From: Lachnospiraceae bacterium
GTDB lineage: Bacteria; Bacillota; Clostridia; Lachnospirales; Lachnospiraceae
Length of the DNA stretch: 63,715 nt
NCBI GenBank assembly: GCA_029224965.1
Contig: JAQXVO010000025.1
Coordinates: 1 to 63,715 of the forward strand
Direction of reading: 5' to 3'
In this document: one piece after another, positions 35,720-44,274 of the stretch
Numbering within the stretch: the stretch's first letter is position 1
Layout: the number at the start of each line of letters is the position of its first letter
Notes under the pieces: model-generated
Seen by the model: the letters and a program-made list of their open reading frames with translations, nothing else
Told to the model about the DNA's origin: nothing
The model's database searches: none
Program-made: the position numbers and the translations under genes

Positions 35720-37090
35720 TTATACGCTGCCCATCTTTAACAGATAGGCCGAAAACATCATGATCATATCCGCCAGCATCATGATTCCGCCCGTTAGCTG
35801 GGGTGCCAGGAAAAGGAGAAACATGCCTGCCATGGCATCCTCATTCGAAAGTCTTGCCGACCGGTCCTGCAAAAGCTGATTTCTCTGGATCAGTTCGCGG
35901 ATCTGGCCGGCGGCCTCACCGCCCTTTCCTTCCGACAGGGAATAGAGCATCTTCATGGCCGAGCGGACCTCAGGAAGAGTGTAATCCTTTAAGAAATTCA
36001 AATAAGGATGAATGGAGACAGGATCCATTTCCAGATCCTCAATCAGCTGGTCCAGATCACTTTTCAGAACCGGCGGTGCATCCGGAAAGCTTTTCTGAAT
36101 GGCTACCTGAACATTCTCCGTCTGTAATAGAAGAGAGACCTGCATGAGCCAGTTGGGAAAGTCCTTTTCAATCTGTCTTGTCACCCGTTTCTTTGCGGTT
36201 CTGGCTCCCAGTCTGGCCAGCGGATTCTTCGGATTATAAGTGTGCAGATAATTCTTCGACTCCAGGACATCCCGTGTTCGGACGAGATCCGTCACCGCAT
36301 CATCCTGAACAAATTTCCGGTCGGTCAGATAAAAGATCAGAAGATCCAGACAGAGTACGAAGGCGGTAATTCCCTGAAGGACCGGCTGCCTGCTCACATC
36401 CACGTCCAGCCTCACCTCCAGATACTGAACCAGGGCACATAGAATCAGGCTGGTCAGGATTGACAGAATCACCTTGCTTCTTACATGCCGCTTTTCCTTC
36501 AAGAGAGAATAATTCCGGTCCGCCCACATCTGCCGAGATGATAAAAGGAGCTGAATGGAGGAGGAATAATTTCCTCCGTTTTTCTCCACATCCAGGGCGA
36601 ATTTATGAATATTGCGAAGACTGAAATTCGGATATTCTCTCTCGATCAGCTGCAAAGCCTTCTTTTCCACATTTCCCTCATCGAAGGTTTCCGTGATATA
36701 GGAAACTGCCTCATCCAGAAGATCCTTCATCAGACCGTCCTCGAAGAGATCTCTGACCTCTTCCAGGGTGGTCAGAACCTTTCCGTTTTTCTGAAAGGAA
36801 TAAAGGAACTGTTCCATATAGGTATTGAGGTCTGAAAAACGCCTCTGGTTATAGCGGCTTCTTAAGGTATTCCGGATAAAAAAAGGAAGCATGAGAAAGG
36901 TAAAACCAAGAACCACAATCTGCGGTATCAGCCTCAGAGAAAAGAATCGTCCTAAAAGCAGCATAAGAACGGTAATCAGAAGATAGAGGACCAGGGTCTT
37001 TTTTACAGAAAAAACATAACCGTATTTTTCCAGTTCTTCAGCAGTTGGCATCGGATCCGGCTCTTGTGTTCTGATAACTTCTTCTGCCAT
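35720..37090 (-). CDS. Tad/type II secretion F-like inner-membrane platform protein
   Basis: 456 residues. Two N-terminal helices (about 31-75) precede a cytoplasmic domain that starts with the T2SF-like region RRFSDLNTYMEQFLYSFQKNGK. Two helices follow (about 206-260), then a second cytoplasmic domain (FPNWLMQVSLLLQTENVQVAI, with MLYSLSEGKGGEAAGQIRELI), and the C-terminal helices. This is the TadB/TadC type of assembly platform that works with the TadA ATPase; only one such gene is present. Start 37090 is supported by AAGGAGG, which makes a 53-base overlap with the ATPase gene. Confidence 0.75.
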   Translation of the reverse strand: MAEEVIRTQEPDPMPTAEELEKYGYVFSVKKTLVLYLLITVLMLLLGRFFSLRLIPQIVVLGFTFLMLPFFIRNTLRSRYNQRRFSDLNTYMEQFLYSFQKNGKVLTTLEEVRDLFEDGLMKDLLDEAVSYITETFDEGNVEKKALQLIEREYPNFSLRNIHKFALDVEKNGGNYSSSIQLLLSSRQMWADRNYSLLKEKRHVRSKVILSILTSLILCALVQYLEVRLDVDVSRQPVLQGITAFVLCLDLLIFYLTDRKFVQDDAVTDLVRTRDVLESKNYLHTYNPKNPLARLGARTAKKRVTRQIEKDFPNWLMQVSLLLQTENVQVAIQKSFPDAPPVLKSDLDQLIEDLEMDPVSIHPYLNFLKDYTLPEVRSAMKMLYSLSEGKGGEAAGQIRELIQRNQLLQDRSARLSNEDAMAGMFLLFLAPQLTGGIMMLADMIMMFSAYLLKMGSV

Positions 37091-38546
37091 GACAGGTTCC
37101 TCCTTCTGCCGCCATTCCCAGTTCTCTGGACACTTCCGTCAGATAGAGCTGAATCTGGGCTTCCTTCTCAACACGTTCCCTTTCTTCACTTTCCCTCTCG
37201 GCTCTCTCTGCTTCTGCCTTTTCTCTTGCTATTCTTTCTGCCTCGGCTCTCTCAAACTCAGCCTTCTCTCCTGCCAGTCTTTCTGCCTCGGCTCTCTCAA
37301 ACTCAGCCTTCTCTCCTGCCAGTCTCTCTGCCTCGGCTCTCTCCAGTGCATGACCAACGAAGTCTTTTCTTTCGGCTTCTGCATTATCCATTTCAGACCG
37401 TAATCTTCGATAAGGAACAGTTTCAGATCCTTCGAAATCAGACCGTTTTCCGTAATAGCTTTCCGAGCTGAAATCCGTTCTTTCCTTCCCGTCTTCGGAA
37501 AAAGGATCGCTGATCCCGTATTCGAGAAAGCGCTGGCGCAGGCCCTCGGTCATCCGAAAGTCCAGCTCCTCTCCCTTGTCCGCCACCATCAGGATCTGAT
37601 TTTCGCCCTTCTCTCTCAGGAAAAAGCAGATCTGATCGATCATTCTCCGCACGCATACAAAACCGCTTGCATCGCGGACCTCCTTTCGCTTCAGTAAAAT
37701 ACCGACATCCAGAAAGCTGTAGGTATCATTCCGGATGCGTTCGGATTCGCTGCCCGCTCCGGCCATATTCACAATGCGGTCCGGAATATTTCTTACATCG
37801 TCTGTATGCAAAGTTGTCATACCCCGGACGCCGGTGGACAGACCCTCCAGGAGATAGCGGACCTCCAGAGATCTGGCCTCCGAGAGAAACATCCAGGTCG
37901 GGTTGAGACGAAGGCAGGTTTTGATGGCCCGGGTATAGTCCATGGAAGGATTGATCTTCATTTCGATACAGTCCTTGTCCGGATTAACCTTGCCATAGTG
38001 CCATTCCGGGTTATCCTCAATCGTGATGACCCGGTCCTTGGCCGGGATATAACGGGAGAAAAATTTGGCGCATTCGGTCTTGCCGACGCCAGGATTACCT
38101 GCAAAGACAAGATTCATCCTGGCCCGAACACAGTTTCTTAAAAAATTGAGCATTCTTCTGGTCACATAGCCGGTGGAAACCGCACTTTCCTCGGTCAGAC
38201 GAACCAGAGGCAGAGATTTCCGGATACAGAAGCACCGGCTGCCGCAGACGCTCTCATGGACGATCGTAATCCGCAGTGTCTCCGTCTCCGCTTCCAGAAC
38301 CGGGGACATCTTGTGGAAGGGCTTGCTGACCGCATTGGAAATCCGCTTGGTAAATTGATCGACAAAATCTGTATCCAAACGGACATCGCTCATTCTCCGG
38401 ATGTTGGTACAGTCGGTAAGCCAGACCGCCTTTCCGTTATAGTCAATATCTGTGATCTCCTGATCCTGAATATAAGGGTAAAGGAGACCAAAATAGGCCT
38501 CCTGCTCCTCCGGGCGGATCTTAATATTTCCACTGCCCATATCCAT
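37038..38546 (-). CDS. tadA: TadA/CpaF-family pilus-assembly ATPase with repetitive C-terminal tail
   Basis: 502 residues. The ATPase core (about 1-340) has Walker A GNPGVGKT, the Asp-rich VITIEDNPEW, a Walker-B-like WMFLSEARS where the usual Gly before the Glu is Ser, and the His-box TTLHTDD. The family hydrolyses ATP to assemble type IVc pili. From about 400 a 45-bp direct repeat encodes ERAEAERLAGEKAEF twice plus degenerate copies, predicting a long charged helix, before a short end that overlaps the next gene by 53 bases. The pilin-like gene lies 10 bases upstream. Confidence 0.8.
   Translation of the reverse strand: MDMGSGNIKIRPEEQEAYFGLLYPYIQDQEITDIDYNGKAVWLTDCTNIRRMSDVRLDTDFVDQFTKRISNAVSKPFHKMSPVLEAETETLRITIVHESVCGSRCFCIRKSLPLVRLTEESAVSTGYVTRRMLNFLRNCVRARMNLVFAGNPGVGKTECAKFFSRYIPAKDRVITIEDNPEWHYGKVNPDKDCIEMKINPSMDYTRAIKTCLRLNPTWMFLSEARSLEVRYLLEGLSTGVRGMTTLHTDDVRNIPDRIVNMAGAGSESERIRNDTYSFLDVGILLKRKEVRDASGFVCVRRMIDQICFFLREKGENQILMVADKGEELDFRMTEGLRQRFLEYGISDPFSEDGKERTDFSSESYYGKRSDFEGSETVPYRRLRSEMDNAEAERKDFVGHALERAEAERLAGEKAEFERAEAERLAGEKAEFERAEAERIAREKAEAERAERESEERERVEKEAQIQLYLTEVSRELGMAAEGGTCHGRRSYQNTRAGSDANC
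37231..37344. repeat. 45-bp tandem repeat within the tadA-like gene
   Basis: Units at 37231-37275 and 37276-37320 are identical apart from the first two bases. A partial third copy runs to 37344 and a degenerate one precedes them. The repeat keeps the reading frame (15 residues per unit), so copy number can change without frameshift. Confidence 0.92.
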
Positions 38547-38556
38547 TTACCCCGTT

Positions 38557-38781
38557 TCAGAAGGGAATTCCCGGTATGAATTTTCCGATTCCTGCTCCCG
38601 GAAGGATGACTCCGTTCGCATGATTGGCCCTGCTTTCCATAGTGTTGATCATACTCTTGAAAGCCTTTCCAATGATGCCGTCGGCCCCGTTACCCACCAA
38701 GGCCTTCACAATAATAATCAGTGCGATAATCGCTACAATGGCAATCAGTGCCGGTCCGTACTCCTTGATAATTTCCTGCAT
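38557..38781 (-). CDS. Flp-pilin-like protein heading the Tad-like locus
   Basis: 74 residues from ATG 38781 (AAAGGGG nine bases upstream); an in-frame start ten codons earlier is less likely. The product begins MQEIIKEYGPALIAIVAIIA, one membrane helix with the KEYG-P-AL motif, then a Gly/Asn-rich tail (NGADGIIGKAFKSMINTMES) and ILPGAGIGKFIPGIPF. Size and motif resemble mature Flp pilins, but no leader with a Gly cleavage site is present. First gene of the operon, 10 bases before the ATPase. Confidence 0.6.
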   Translation of the reverse strand: MQEIIKEYGPALIAIVAIIALIIIVKALVGNGADGIIGKAFKSMINTMESRANHANGVILPGAGIGKFIPGIPF

Positions 38782-39047
38782 CAGATAAACCCCTTTCCAT
38801 TGAAATCCCATATCCTGTTTTTAAAAATTTCGACGTCGATAGGAACATTCTAGACGGGACCCATGGAAACAACCATTAAGAGGGAATAAAATATAGACCC
38901 TGAAACCTGTCATTTTTTCAGAATTCGAAAGGAGTTCTTAAAAGAAAATGAAATCTTTGGAAAATCCTATACAAGAAAGCCCTTTATTCGCTATCATAGA
39001 GTCACGGGCATAAAACCCGGACTGATATTTTAAGAAAGAGGTAGGAA

Positions 39048-39572
39048 ATGGCACAGAATCCGATTGTGACAATCACTATGGAAAATGGCGATGTAATGAA
39101 GGCGGAGCTTTATCCTGAAATTGCTCCTAATACCGTAAACAATTTTATCTCGCTGGTGAAAAAGGGTTTTTACGATGGAACCGGCTTTCATCGTGTCATC
39201 AGCGGCTTTATGCTTCAGGGCGGTGATCCGGAAGGAACCGGTATGGGCGGCCCGGGCTACTCCATCCGCGGCGAATTCACTTCCAATGGTTTCCAGAACG
39301 ATCTGAAGCATACAGCAGGCGTCCTCTCCATGGCCCGGACCATGATGCCGGACTCTGCAGGATCCCAGTTCTTCATCATGCATAAGGATGCTCCACATCT
39401 TGATGGCGAATATGCAGCTTTCGGTAAAATCATCGAGGGCATGGAAGTTGTAAACCGTATTGCCGAAGTTCGGACCGACTGGTCCGACAGGCCTATGGAA
39501 CCCCAGGTCATGAAAACGGTTACCATAGAGACTTTCGGTGTGGATTATCCAGAGCCGGAGAAAGTCAACTAA
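39048..39572 (+). CDS. ppiB: Peptidyl-prolyl cis-trans isomerase (cyclophilin)
   Basis: Cytoplasmic cyclophilin of 174 residues that accelerates proline isomerisation during folding. The active-site segments are clear: GFHRVISGFMLQGGDP, then MARTMMPDSAGSQFFIMH and FGKIIEGMEVV. No signal peptide. It is divergent from the Tad-like locus; the 266-base gap also holds one copy of AAATATAGACC (38889-38899). RBS AAGAGGTAGG precedes the ATG. A direct repeat of GACTTATAACA lies after its stop. Confidence 0.96.
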   Translation: MAQNPIVTITMENGDVMKAELYPEIAPNTVNNFISLVKKGFYDGTGFHRVISGFMLQGGDPEGTGMGGPGYSIRGEFTSNGFQNDLKHTAGVLSMARTMMPDSAGSQFFIMHKDAPHLDGEYAAFGKIIEGMEVVNRIAEVRTDWSDRPMEPQVMKTVTIETFGVDYPEPEKVN

Positions 39573-39672
39573 GAGAGCCTTAGCATTTCCGGATGATAGG
39601 TTTCCCTGATCACGATGACTTATAACAGCTTGACTTATAACAACTTTTACTGGATTTCATGGAGACGACAGA

Positions 39673-40152
39673 ATGTTTCGTAAAATGAGAAGATTCAAAC
39701 AGCAGCTGGAGGACAGCGATGCCCTGGAGGTACTGAAGAAAGGATATCGCGGTACCCTTTCCCTGATCGGAGACGACGGCTATCCTTACGGAATTCCGGT
39801 CAACTATTTCCTGGAAGAAGACGGACACATCTACATCCACTGCGCTGCACAGGGTCACAAAATCGACGCCCTGAAGAAGTGTGACAAGGTTTCCTTTACC
39901 GTAATCGAGGATCAGCCCAGAGTTCCCGGCGACTTCGCTCTCTATGTCAAGAGTGTCATCGTTTTCGGCCGCATTCATCTGGTCGAGGACCGGGATAAGG
40001 TTCTGAAAAACGTCATGGAGCTCGCGGTCCACATTTATCCGGAACATATCGAGGACAGCTATAAGGCAGACCTGGAGCGGAATAAGAACACGGTCCAGCT
40101 GCTCGAAATTGTACCGGAGCACATCACCGGGAAGAAGGTTCACGAGCAGTAA
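39673..40152 (+). CDS. Pyridoxamine 5'-phosphate oxidase-like flavoprotein (NimA type)
   Basis: 159 residues with the split-barrel flavin fold. It begins with RRFKQQLEDSDALEVLKKGYRGTLSL and contains GYPYGIPVNYFLEEDG, YIHCAAQGHKID and a C-terminal LLEIVPEHITGK, as in NimA-like proteins. The family binds FMN/FAD and some members reduce 5-nitroimidazoles, but this specific role cannot be assumed. It follows ppiB by 100 bases and is closed by a strong terminator. Confidence 0.88.
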   Translation: MFRKMRRFKQQLEDSDALEVLKKGYRGTLSLIGDDGYPYGIPVNYFLEEDGHIYIHCAAQGHKIDALKKCDKVSFTVIEDQPRVPGDFALYVKSVIVFGRIHLVEDRDKVLKNVMELAVHIYPEHIEDSYKADLERNKNTVQLLEIVPEHITGKKVHEQ

Positions 40153-40223
40153 GTAATAAATGGATTCCCAGAACAGAATCATAAAGAGGAAAACGGATTC
40201 CCAGAAAAAAATTCACGAAGCAG

Positions 40224-40283
40224 AAAGGCTTCCAGCCCTGTGACAGAAATCGATGATTTCTCCACAGGGCAGGAAGCCTTTTT
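40224..40283 (+). terminator. Terminator, convergent between the NimA-like gene and mrp
   Basis: AAGGCTTCC-A-GCCCTGTG ... CACAGGGC-A-GGAAGCCTT with an inner AGAAATC/GATTTCT helix, followed by TTTTTTAT on the plus strand. It lies between convergent genes. Confidence 0.93.
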
Positions 40284-40406
40284 TATAATTTAAATTTTAT
40301 ATAACTCCCGGGCTCTCGCCCTCCTCTTCACTGGAATCAGCTCCTCGGGATCTCACTCCATCATAGAAAGCAGTCCCTGGAATTCCACTCCATCATGAAA
40401 GCAGCT

Positions 40407-41288
40407 TTACTGCAGAGCTTCCAATGTTCTGACGGCCTGATCCAGGTAGACATTGTCGTTCTCGTAGATCCTGCCTTCATCGGCAAGCTCTGCATTCTTC
40501 GGATCCAGCGGAATCTGTCCGAGTACGGGCAGTTCGAACTCCTTTGCGACCTCATCAATGTGACTCTTACCGAAGAGCTCGATCTTTTTTCCGCAGTCCG
40601 GGCACTGGATATAGCTGTAGTTCTCGACAAGACCCAGCACCGGAATCTTCATCATCTCGGCCATGTTGATGGCCTTCTTTACGATCATGGAAACCAGATC
40701 CTGAGGGCTGGTCACAATGATGATGCCGTCCACCGGAAGGGACTGGAAAACGGTCAGAGGCACATCTCCGGTTCCGGGAGGCATATCGACAAACATATAG
40801 TCGACATCGCCCCACATGATATCGGTCCAGAACTGCTTGACGGTTCCGGCAATCACAGGTCCCCGCCAGACAACCGGCTGCTCATCATTTTCCAGAATCA
40901 GATTCATGGAAACGATCTTGGTGCCGTCAGCGGCTTCGACCGGATAGGCACCCTCTTCTGTTCCCATCAGAGGTCCTTTGACACCGAACATCTTGGGGAT
41001 GGAGGGTCCGGTAATATCCGCATCCATGATAGCGGTCTTATAGCCCTCCCGGCCCAACTTATTGGCCAGACTGGCCGTAACAAAGGATTTTCCGACACCT
41101 CCCTTGCCACTGACAATTCCGATCACATGCTTCACATGAGAATGGGGATTTGCCTGTTCGGCAAACATAGGGCCATTGCCGGACAGATCCGGCTTCCGCT
41201 CTCCTTTTTCCTCTGCAGTCGCAGGGCGGGTTCTCTTGATTCTGGCCGCCCGTTCTTCCGGGGTCAGATGATGCTTTTCCTCTGCCAT
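40407..41288 (-). CDS. mrp: Mrp/NBP35-family P-loop ATPase (Fe-S cluster carrier)
   Basis: 293 residues. The deviant Walker A GIVSGKGGVGKS (two Lys), FVDMPPGTGD, and the CPDC pair near the C-terminal third that bridges a 4Fe-4S cluster in the dimer are all present. The family delivers Fe-S clusters to apoproteins. The N-terminal 45 residues are charged and lack the MIP18/FeS-assembly domain found in some Mrp proteins. ATG 41288 is preferred (AGGAGG upstream) to the ATG five codons earlier. Confidence 0.94.
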   Translation of the reverse strand: MAEEKHHLTPEERAARIKRTRPATAEEKGERKPDLSGNGPMFAEQANPHSHVKHVIGIVSGKGGVGKSFVTASLANKLGREGYKTAIMDADITGPSIPKMFGVKGPLMGTEEGAYPVEAADGTKIVSMNLILENDEQPVVWRGPVIAGTVKQFWTDIMWGDVDYMFVDMPPGTGDVPLTVFQSLPVDGIIIVTSPQDLVSMIVKKAINMAEMMKIPVLGLVENYSYIQCPDCGKKIELFGKSHIDEVAKEFELPVLGQIPLDPKNAELADEGRIYENDNVYLDQAVRTLEALQ

Positions 41289-41386
41289 TTTTAACCTCCT
41301 CAAAATCGATTTAGAAGAATTTCTCTTCCTTGCGATTTCATTCAGGACTTTCTTATGCCTGACTGAAATGCCTTTCGTTTCCTCTC

Positions 41387-42181
41387 TTAGTTTTCAGATC
41401 TTCTCTTCTGAATCTTACTGTTTTTCTTCCATATGATTCCCAGTCCCTTCAGTAAGAGCTGCGGGTCATAAGAGATTTCATGCCTGCAGTAGGGGCATAC
41501 CACGCGTCCCAGTCCGCCGGTCGAAACAATGGTCGCCGGCTTTCCGATTTCCTTTTCAAACTGATCCAGAATTCCGTCAATGGAACCGGCATTCCCGTAG
41601 ATCAGACCGGACTTCATGGCGTCTGCTGTTTGCTTGCTGATGGCCTTTCTGGGCGGCTGAATCTCTATTGAAGGAAGAAGGCTGGTGCCCTTTGTCAGTG
41701 CGTTGAGTGAGGTTCCGACACCAGGAAGGATAGCTCCGCCGATGTAGGACCCTGCAGCACTTACAACCGTAATGGTTGTGGCTGTTCCCATGTCAATAAT
41801 AACACAGGGAAGGGGATATTCATATTTTGCAGCGACTGCTGTTGCAATCAGATCTGCTGCCAATGTCCCTGGATCATCCAGTTCGATTTTAATACCGGAC
41901 TTCAGACCCGGCCCTACGACCAGAGGCTCCAGATCGGTGATCAGACCGACCGCACGCTTCATCATCTCAGTGATGGGCGGAACCACAGATGAAATGATAG
42001 CGCCATCAAATTCATTCTCATCGACTCCGGACAGTTCCAGAATCTCCTTCATTTTAACGGCATAGCCGAATTCGGTTTCCTTCAGATCCGTCGGAATCCG
42101 AACCACAGGCTGAGCCTGATTTTTCTCATTCAGACATCCAAAGGTAATATGCGTATTCCCTACATCAATGGCAAGAATCAT
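41387..42181 (-). CDS. coaX: Type III pantothenate kinase
   Basis: First step of coenzyme A synthesis: pantothenate phosphorylation. The type III enzyme is not feedback-inhibited by CoA. 264 residues with the ASKHA pattern: LAIDVGNTHITFG (phosphate 1), IDMGTATTITVV (phosphate 2), STGGLGRVV (adenosine) and GPGLKSGI. The C-terminus has a Cys pair (CPYCRHE). The S component of a probable pantothenate transporter is encoded 14 bases upstream. Confidence 0.96.
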   Translation of the reverse strand: MILAIDVGNTHITFGCLNEKNQAQPVVRIPTDLKETEFGYAVKMKEILELSGVDENEFDGAIISSVVPPITEMMKRAVGLITDLEPLVVGPGLKSGIKIELDDPGTLAADLIATAVAAKYEYPLPCVIIDMGTATTITVVSAAGSYIGGAILPGVGTSLNALTKGTSLLPSIEIQPPRKAISKQTADAMKSGLIYGNAGSIDGILDQFEKEIGKPATIVSTGGLGRVVCPYCRHEISYDPQLLLKGLGIIWKKNSKIQKRRSEN

Positions 42182-42195
42182 CTTTCTTACTCCTC

Positions 42196-42795
42196 TTATT
42201 TATTCAGCCTTGCCCCATTGGCCTTCTTTAAGGCGAAAAGAATAATGGGGGAAATGACAGCTGTCGTAATCAGCTCAGCAATAAAATTCGTTGCGATCAT
42301 TGCCATAATGGCAGCAAATACCGCTCCGGTTCCCTGAAGCTTGTAGCTCTTCTCCATCAGATCTGTAAATACAAAGGTCACCATGAAGACATAGAATCCT
42401 GTATTCATGATGGGTGCAAGAATGCCAGCCAGGACCGTACCAAGCTTTGCATTCTTTTTTCGGAGGGCCTTATAGACAAGGCCTGCGACAAGACCAGCCA
42501 GTATACCCTTGACCAGGCAGACAATGACGGTTGCCGGGGCATTGAACTGCATCATCAGCATGGATGCGGGATCCATTCCTCCAAGAATCATTCCGATGAC
42601 GACCACCCCGAAGACGGCTCCAAGGAAAGCGCCGATTCCCGGGCCGTAGATCACGGCTCCGACTACAATAGGGATTAGAACCAGGGAAATGGCGACCGGT
42701 CCGATCCGAAATCCTGAGCCAAAGAGCTGGAGAACAATCACCAGTGCCGTTAAAAGTGCTGTGCCGACGAGTTTCTGAATTTTTTTGTGACTCAT
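42196..42795 (-). CDS. panT: ECF transporter S component, probably pantothenate (PanT-like)
   Basis: 199 residues with six hydrophobic segments and the S-component pattern GTALLTALVIVLQLFG, VAISLVLIPIVVGAVIYGPGIGAFLG. It works with the general EcfAA'T module encoded elsewhere. Pantothenate is inferred from coaX 14 bases downstream. TTGACA (42939-42944), 17-base spacer, GAATAG (42916-42921) on the minus strand is a possible promoter. Confidence 0.85.
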   Translation of the reverse strand: MSHKKIQKLVGTALLTALVIVLQLFGSGFRIGPVAISLVLIPIVVGAVIYGPGIGAFLGAVFGVVVIGMILGGMDPASMLMMQFNAPATVIVCLVKGILAGLVAGLVYKALRKKNAKLGTVLAGILAPIMNTGFYVFMVTFVFTDLMEKSYKLQGTGAVFAAIMAMIATNFIAELITTAVISPIILFALKKANGARLNK

Positions 42796-42915
42796 TTTTT
42801 TCCTCCTGCTACTGTTTCAGCTATGGACAGCTCCAAAAAATCCGAAGCATCCTTCTGAATATAGTGCGAGTCAATGGTTCTGCCGGAAAGCCATGAATGA
42901 AAGCAGGTTCCTTTC

Positions 42916-42944
42916 CTATTCAGGTCTTCGCAAGGCATTGTCAA
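42916..42944 (-). promoter_or_regulatory. Candidate promoter of panT-coaX
   Basis: TTGACA, 17-base spacer, GAATAG (imperfect -10), about 120 bases before the panT start. The rest of 42796-43200 contains the terminator of the butyrate operon and no gene. Confidence 0.35.
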
Positions 42945-43076
42945 AATTATAACACAGTTATTTCGGACTTTCTTATGACAAGTGTCTTTTTTTGTATACT
43001 TTATGTAAGTGTTCTTTCGAATGGATAGGTACTGTTTTCAAAACAGAGATCATATAAATAGATGCAGTCAGGATAC

Positions 43077-43122
43077 AAAAAAGGCCGCCGGGAAAAGGAC
43101 CTCTCCTCTTCCTGACGGCCTT
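43077..43122 (-). terminator. Terminator of the butyrate operon
   Basis: On the minus strand AAGGCCGTCAGGAA pairs with TTCCCGGCGGCCTT (two mismatches) around a 14-base loop and runs into six T. It lies about 80 bases after the etfA stop. Confidence 0.85.
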
Positions 43123-43200
43123 CTCATCAGTCATTCTGCTGAATTCCGATCTTCATCTCCATGATAAACTCGGAATCTCTGTCTCAAAGGATTCGGCGGA

Positions 43201-44256
43201 TTAAACCTCTTCCTTCTTTGCAAGCTCAGCCTTGATGTCTTCAGTCAGCTTCGGAACGATCTTATTCAGATCGCCGACGATACCGATATCTGCGACATCC
43301 ATGATCGGAGCGGACTCATCCTTGTTGATGGCAATGATGAGATCAGACTCTTCCATGCCGGCTACATGCTGGATGGCACCGGAAATACCGATTGCGAAGT
43401 AGATCTTCGGACGAACGGTCTTACCGGTCTGGCCAACCTGAAGATCCTTAGGCATCCAGCCGTTATCAACAACGGCACGGGAGCAGGATACTTCGCCGCC
43501 AAGGACATCAGCCAGGTCACGCAGGATCTTGAAGTTCTCTGCAGAACCGACTCCACGGCCGCCGGATACCAGGATCTTAGCCTTCTGGATATCAACGGTT
43601 TCGGTAACCTTCTTGACAACCTTCTCGATCTCTACATAACGATCGTTGGGCTTGAAGTCATGCTTCCAGTCAATACGCTCAGCCTTGGCACCCTTGATCG
43701 GGGTGATCTTCTGCATAACGCCGGGACGAACGGTAGACATCTGAGGACGATGATCCGGGCAGGCGATGGTAGCGATGGTGTTGCCGCCGAATGCAGGACG
43801 GGTCATCAGGAGCTGCTTATGCTTCTGCTCTACACCAGGCTTTGCTTCCAGAGGGAAGTCACCGATTTCAAGTTTCGTACAATCGGCGGTCAGACCGGTT
43901 GCAACTCTTGCGGAAACGGTAGGGCCAAGGTCACGTCCAATGGCTGTTGCACCAACCAGAACGATCTCAGGCTTGTAATCATTGATGATTCCTGCAAGGG
44001 CCTCAGCATAAGGCTCGGTACGATAATCCTTGAGTTCAGGATCATCTGCAACAATAACACGGTCAGCGCCGTATTCAGCCAACTGATCTACCATGGCATC
44101 GGTCATGCCGGAGCCAATCAGAACAGCTGTTACTTTTTCATCCAAATCTGCTGCCAGGTCTTTTGCCTTACCAAGTAACTCGAAAGCGATGTTATCGATA
44201 TGGTTATCTACCTGCTGTGCATAGATAAATACACCCTTATATTCTTCTAAATTCAT
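43201..44256 (-). CDS. etfA: Electron transfer flavoprotein alpha subunit
   Basis: 351 residues. The C-terminal FAD domain has GGRGVGSAENF and GQTGKTVRPKIYFAIGISGAIQH. With EtfB and Bcd it forms the bifurcating complex that couples crotonyl-CoA reduction by NADH to ferredoxin reduction in clostridia; this is known for the family and inferred here from the operon. It lies 18 bases after etfB and is last in the operon. Confidence 0.96.
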   Translation of the reverse strand: MNLEEYKGVFIYAQQVDNHIDNIAFELLGKAKDLAADLDEKVTAVLIGSGMTDAMVDQLAEYGADRVIVADDPELKDYRTEPYAEALAGIINDYKPEIVLVGATAIGRDLGPTVSARVATGLTADCTKLEIGDFPLEAKPGVEQKHKQLLMTRPAFGGNTIATIACPDHRPQMSTVRPGVMQKITPIKGAKAERIDWKHDFKPNDRYVEIEKVVKKVTETVDIQKAKILVSGGRGVGSAENFKILRDLADVLGGEVSCSRAVVDNGWMPKDLQVGQTGKTVRPKIYFAIGISGAIQHVAGMEESDLIIAINKDESAPIMDVADIGIVGDLNKIVPKLTEDIKAELAKKEEV

Positions 44257-44274
44257 CTTTATTCACCGCCTTCA

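Noticed and set aside
39573-39672. Direct repeat GACTTATAACA as an attachment site or mobile-element trace
   Set aside because: Only two short copies, no transposase or integrase nearby; likely local slippage.
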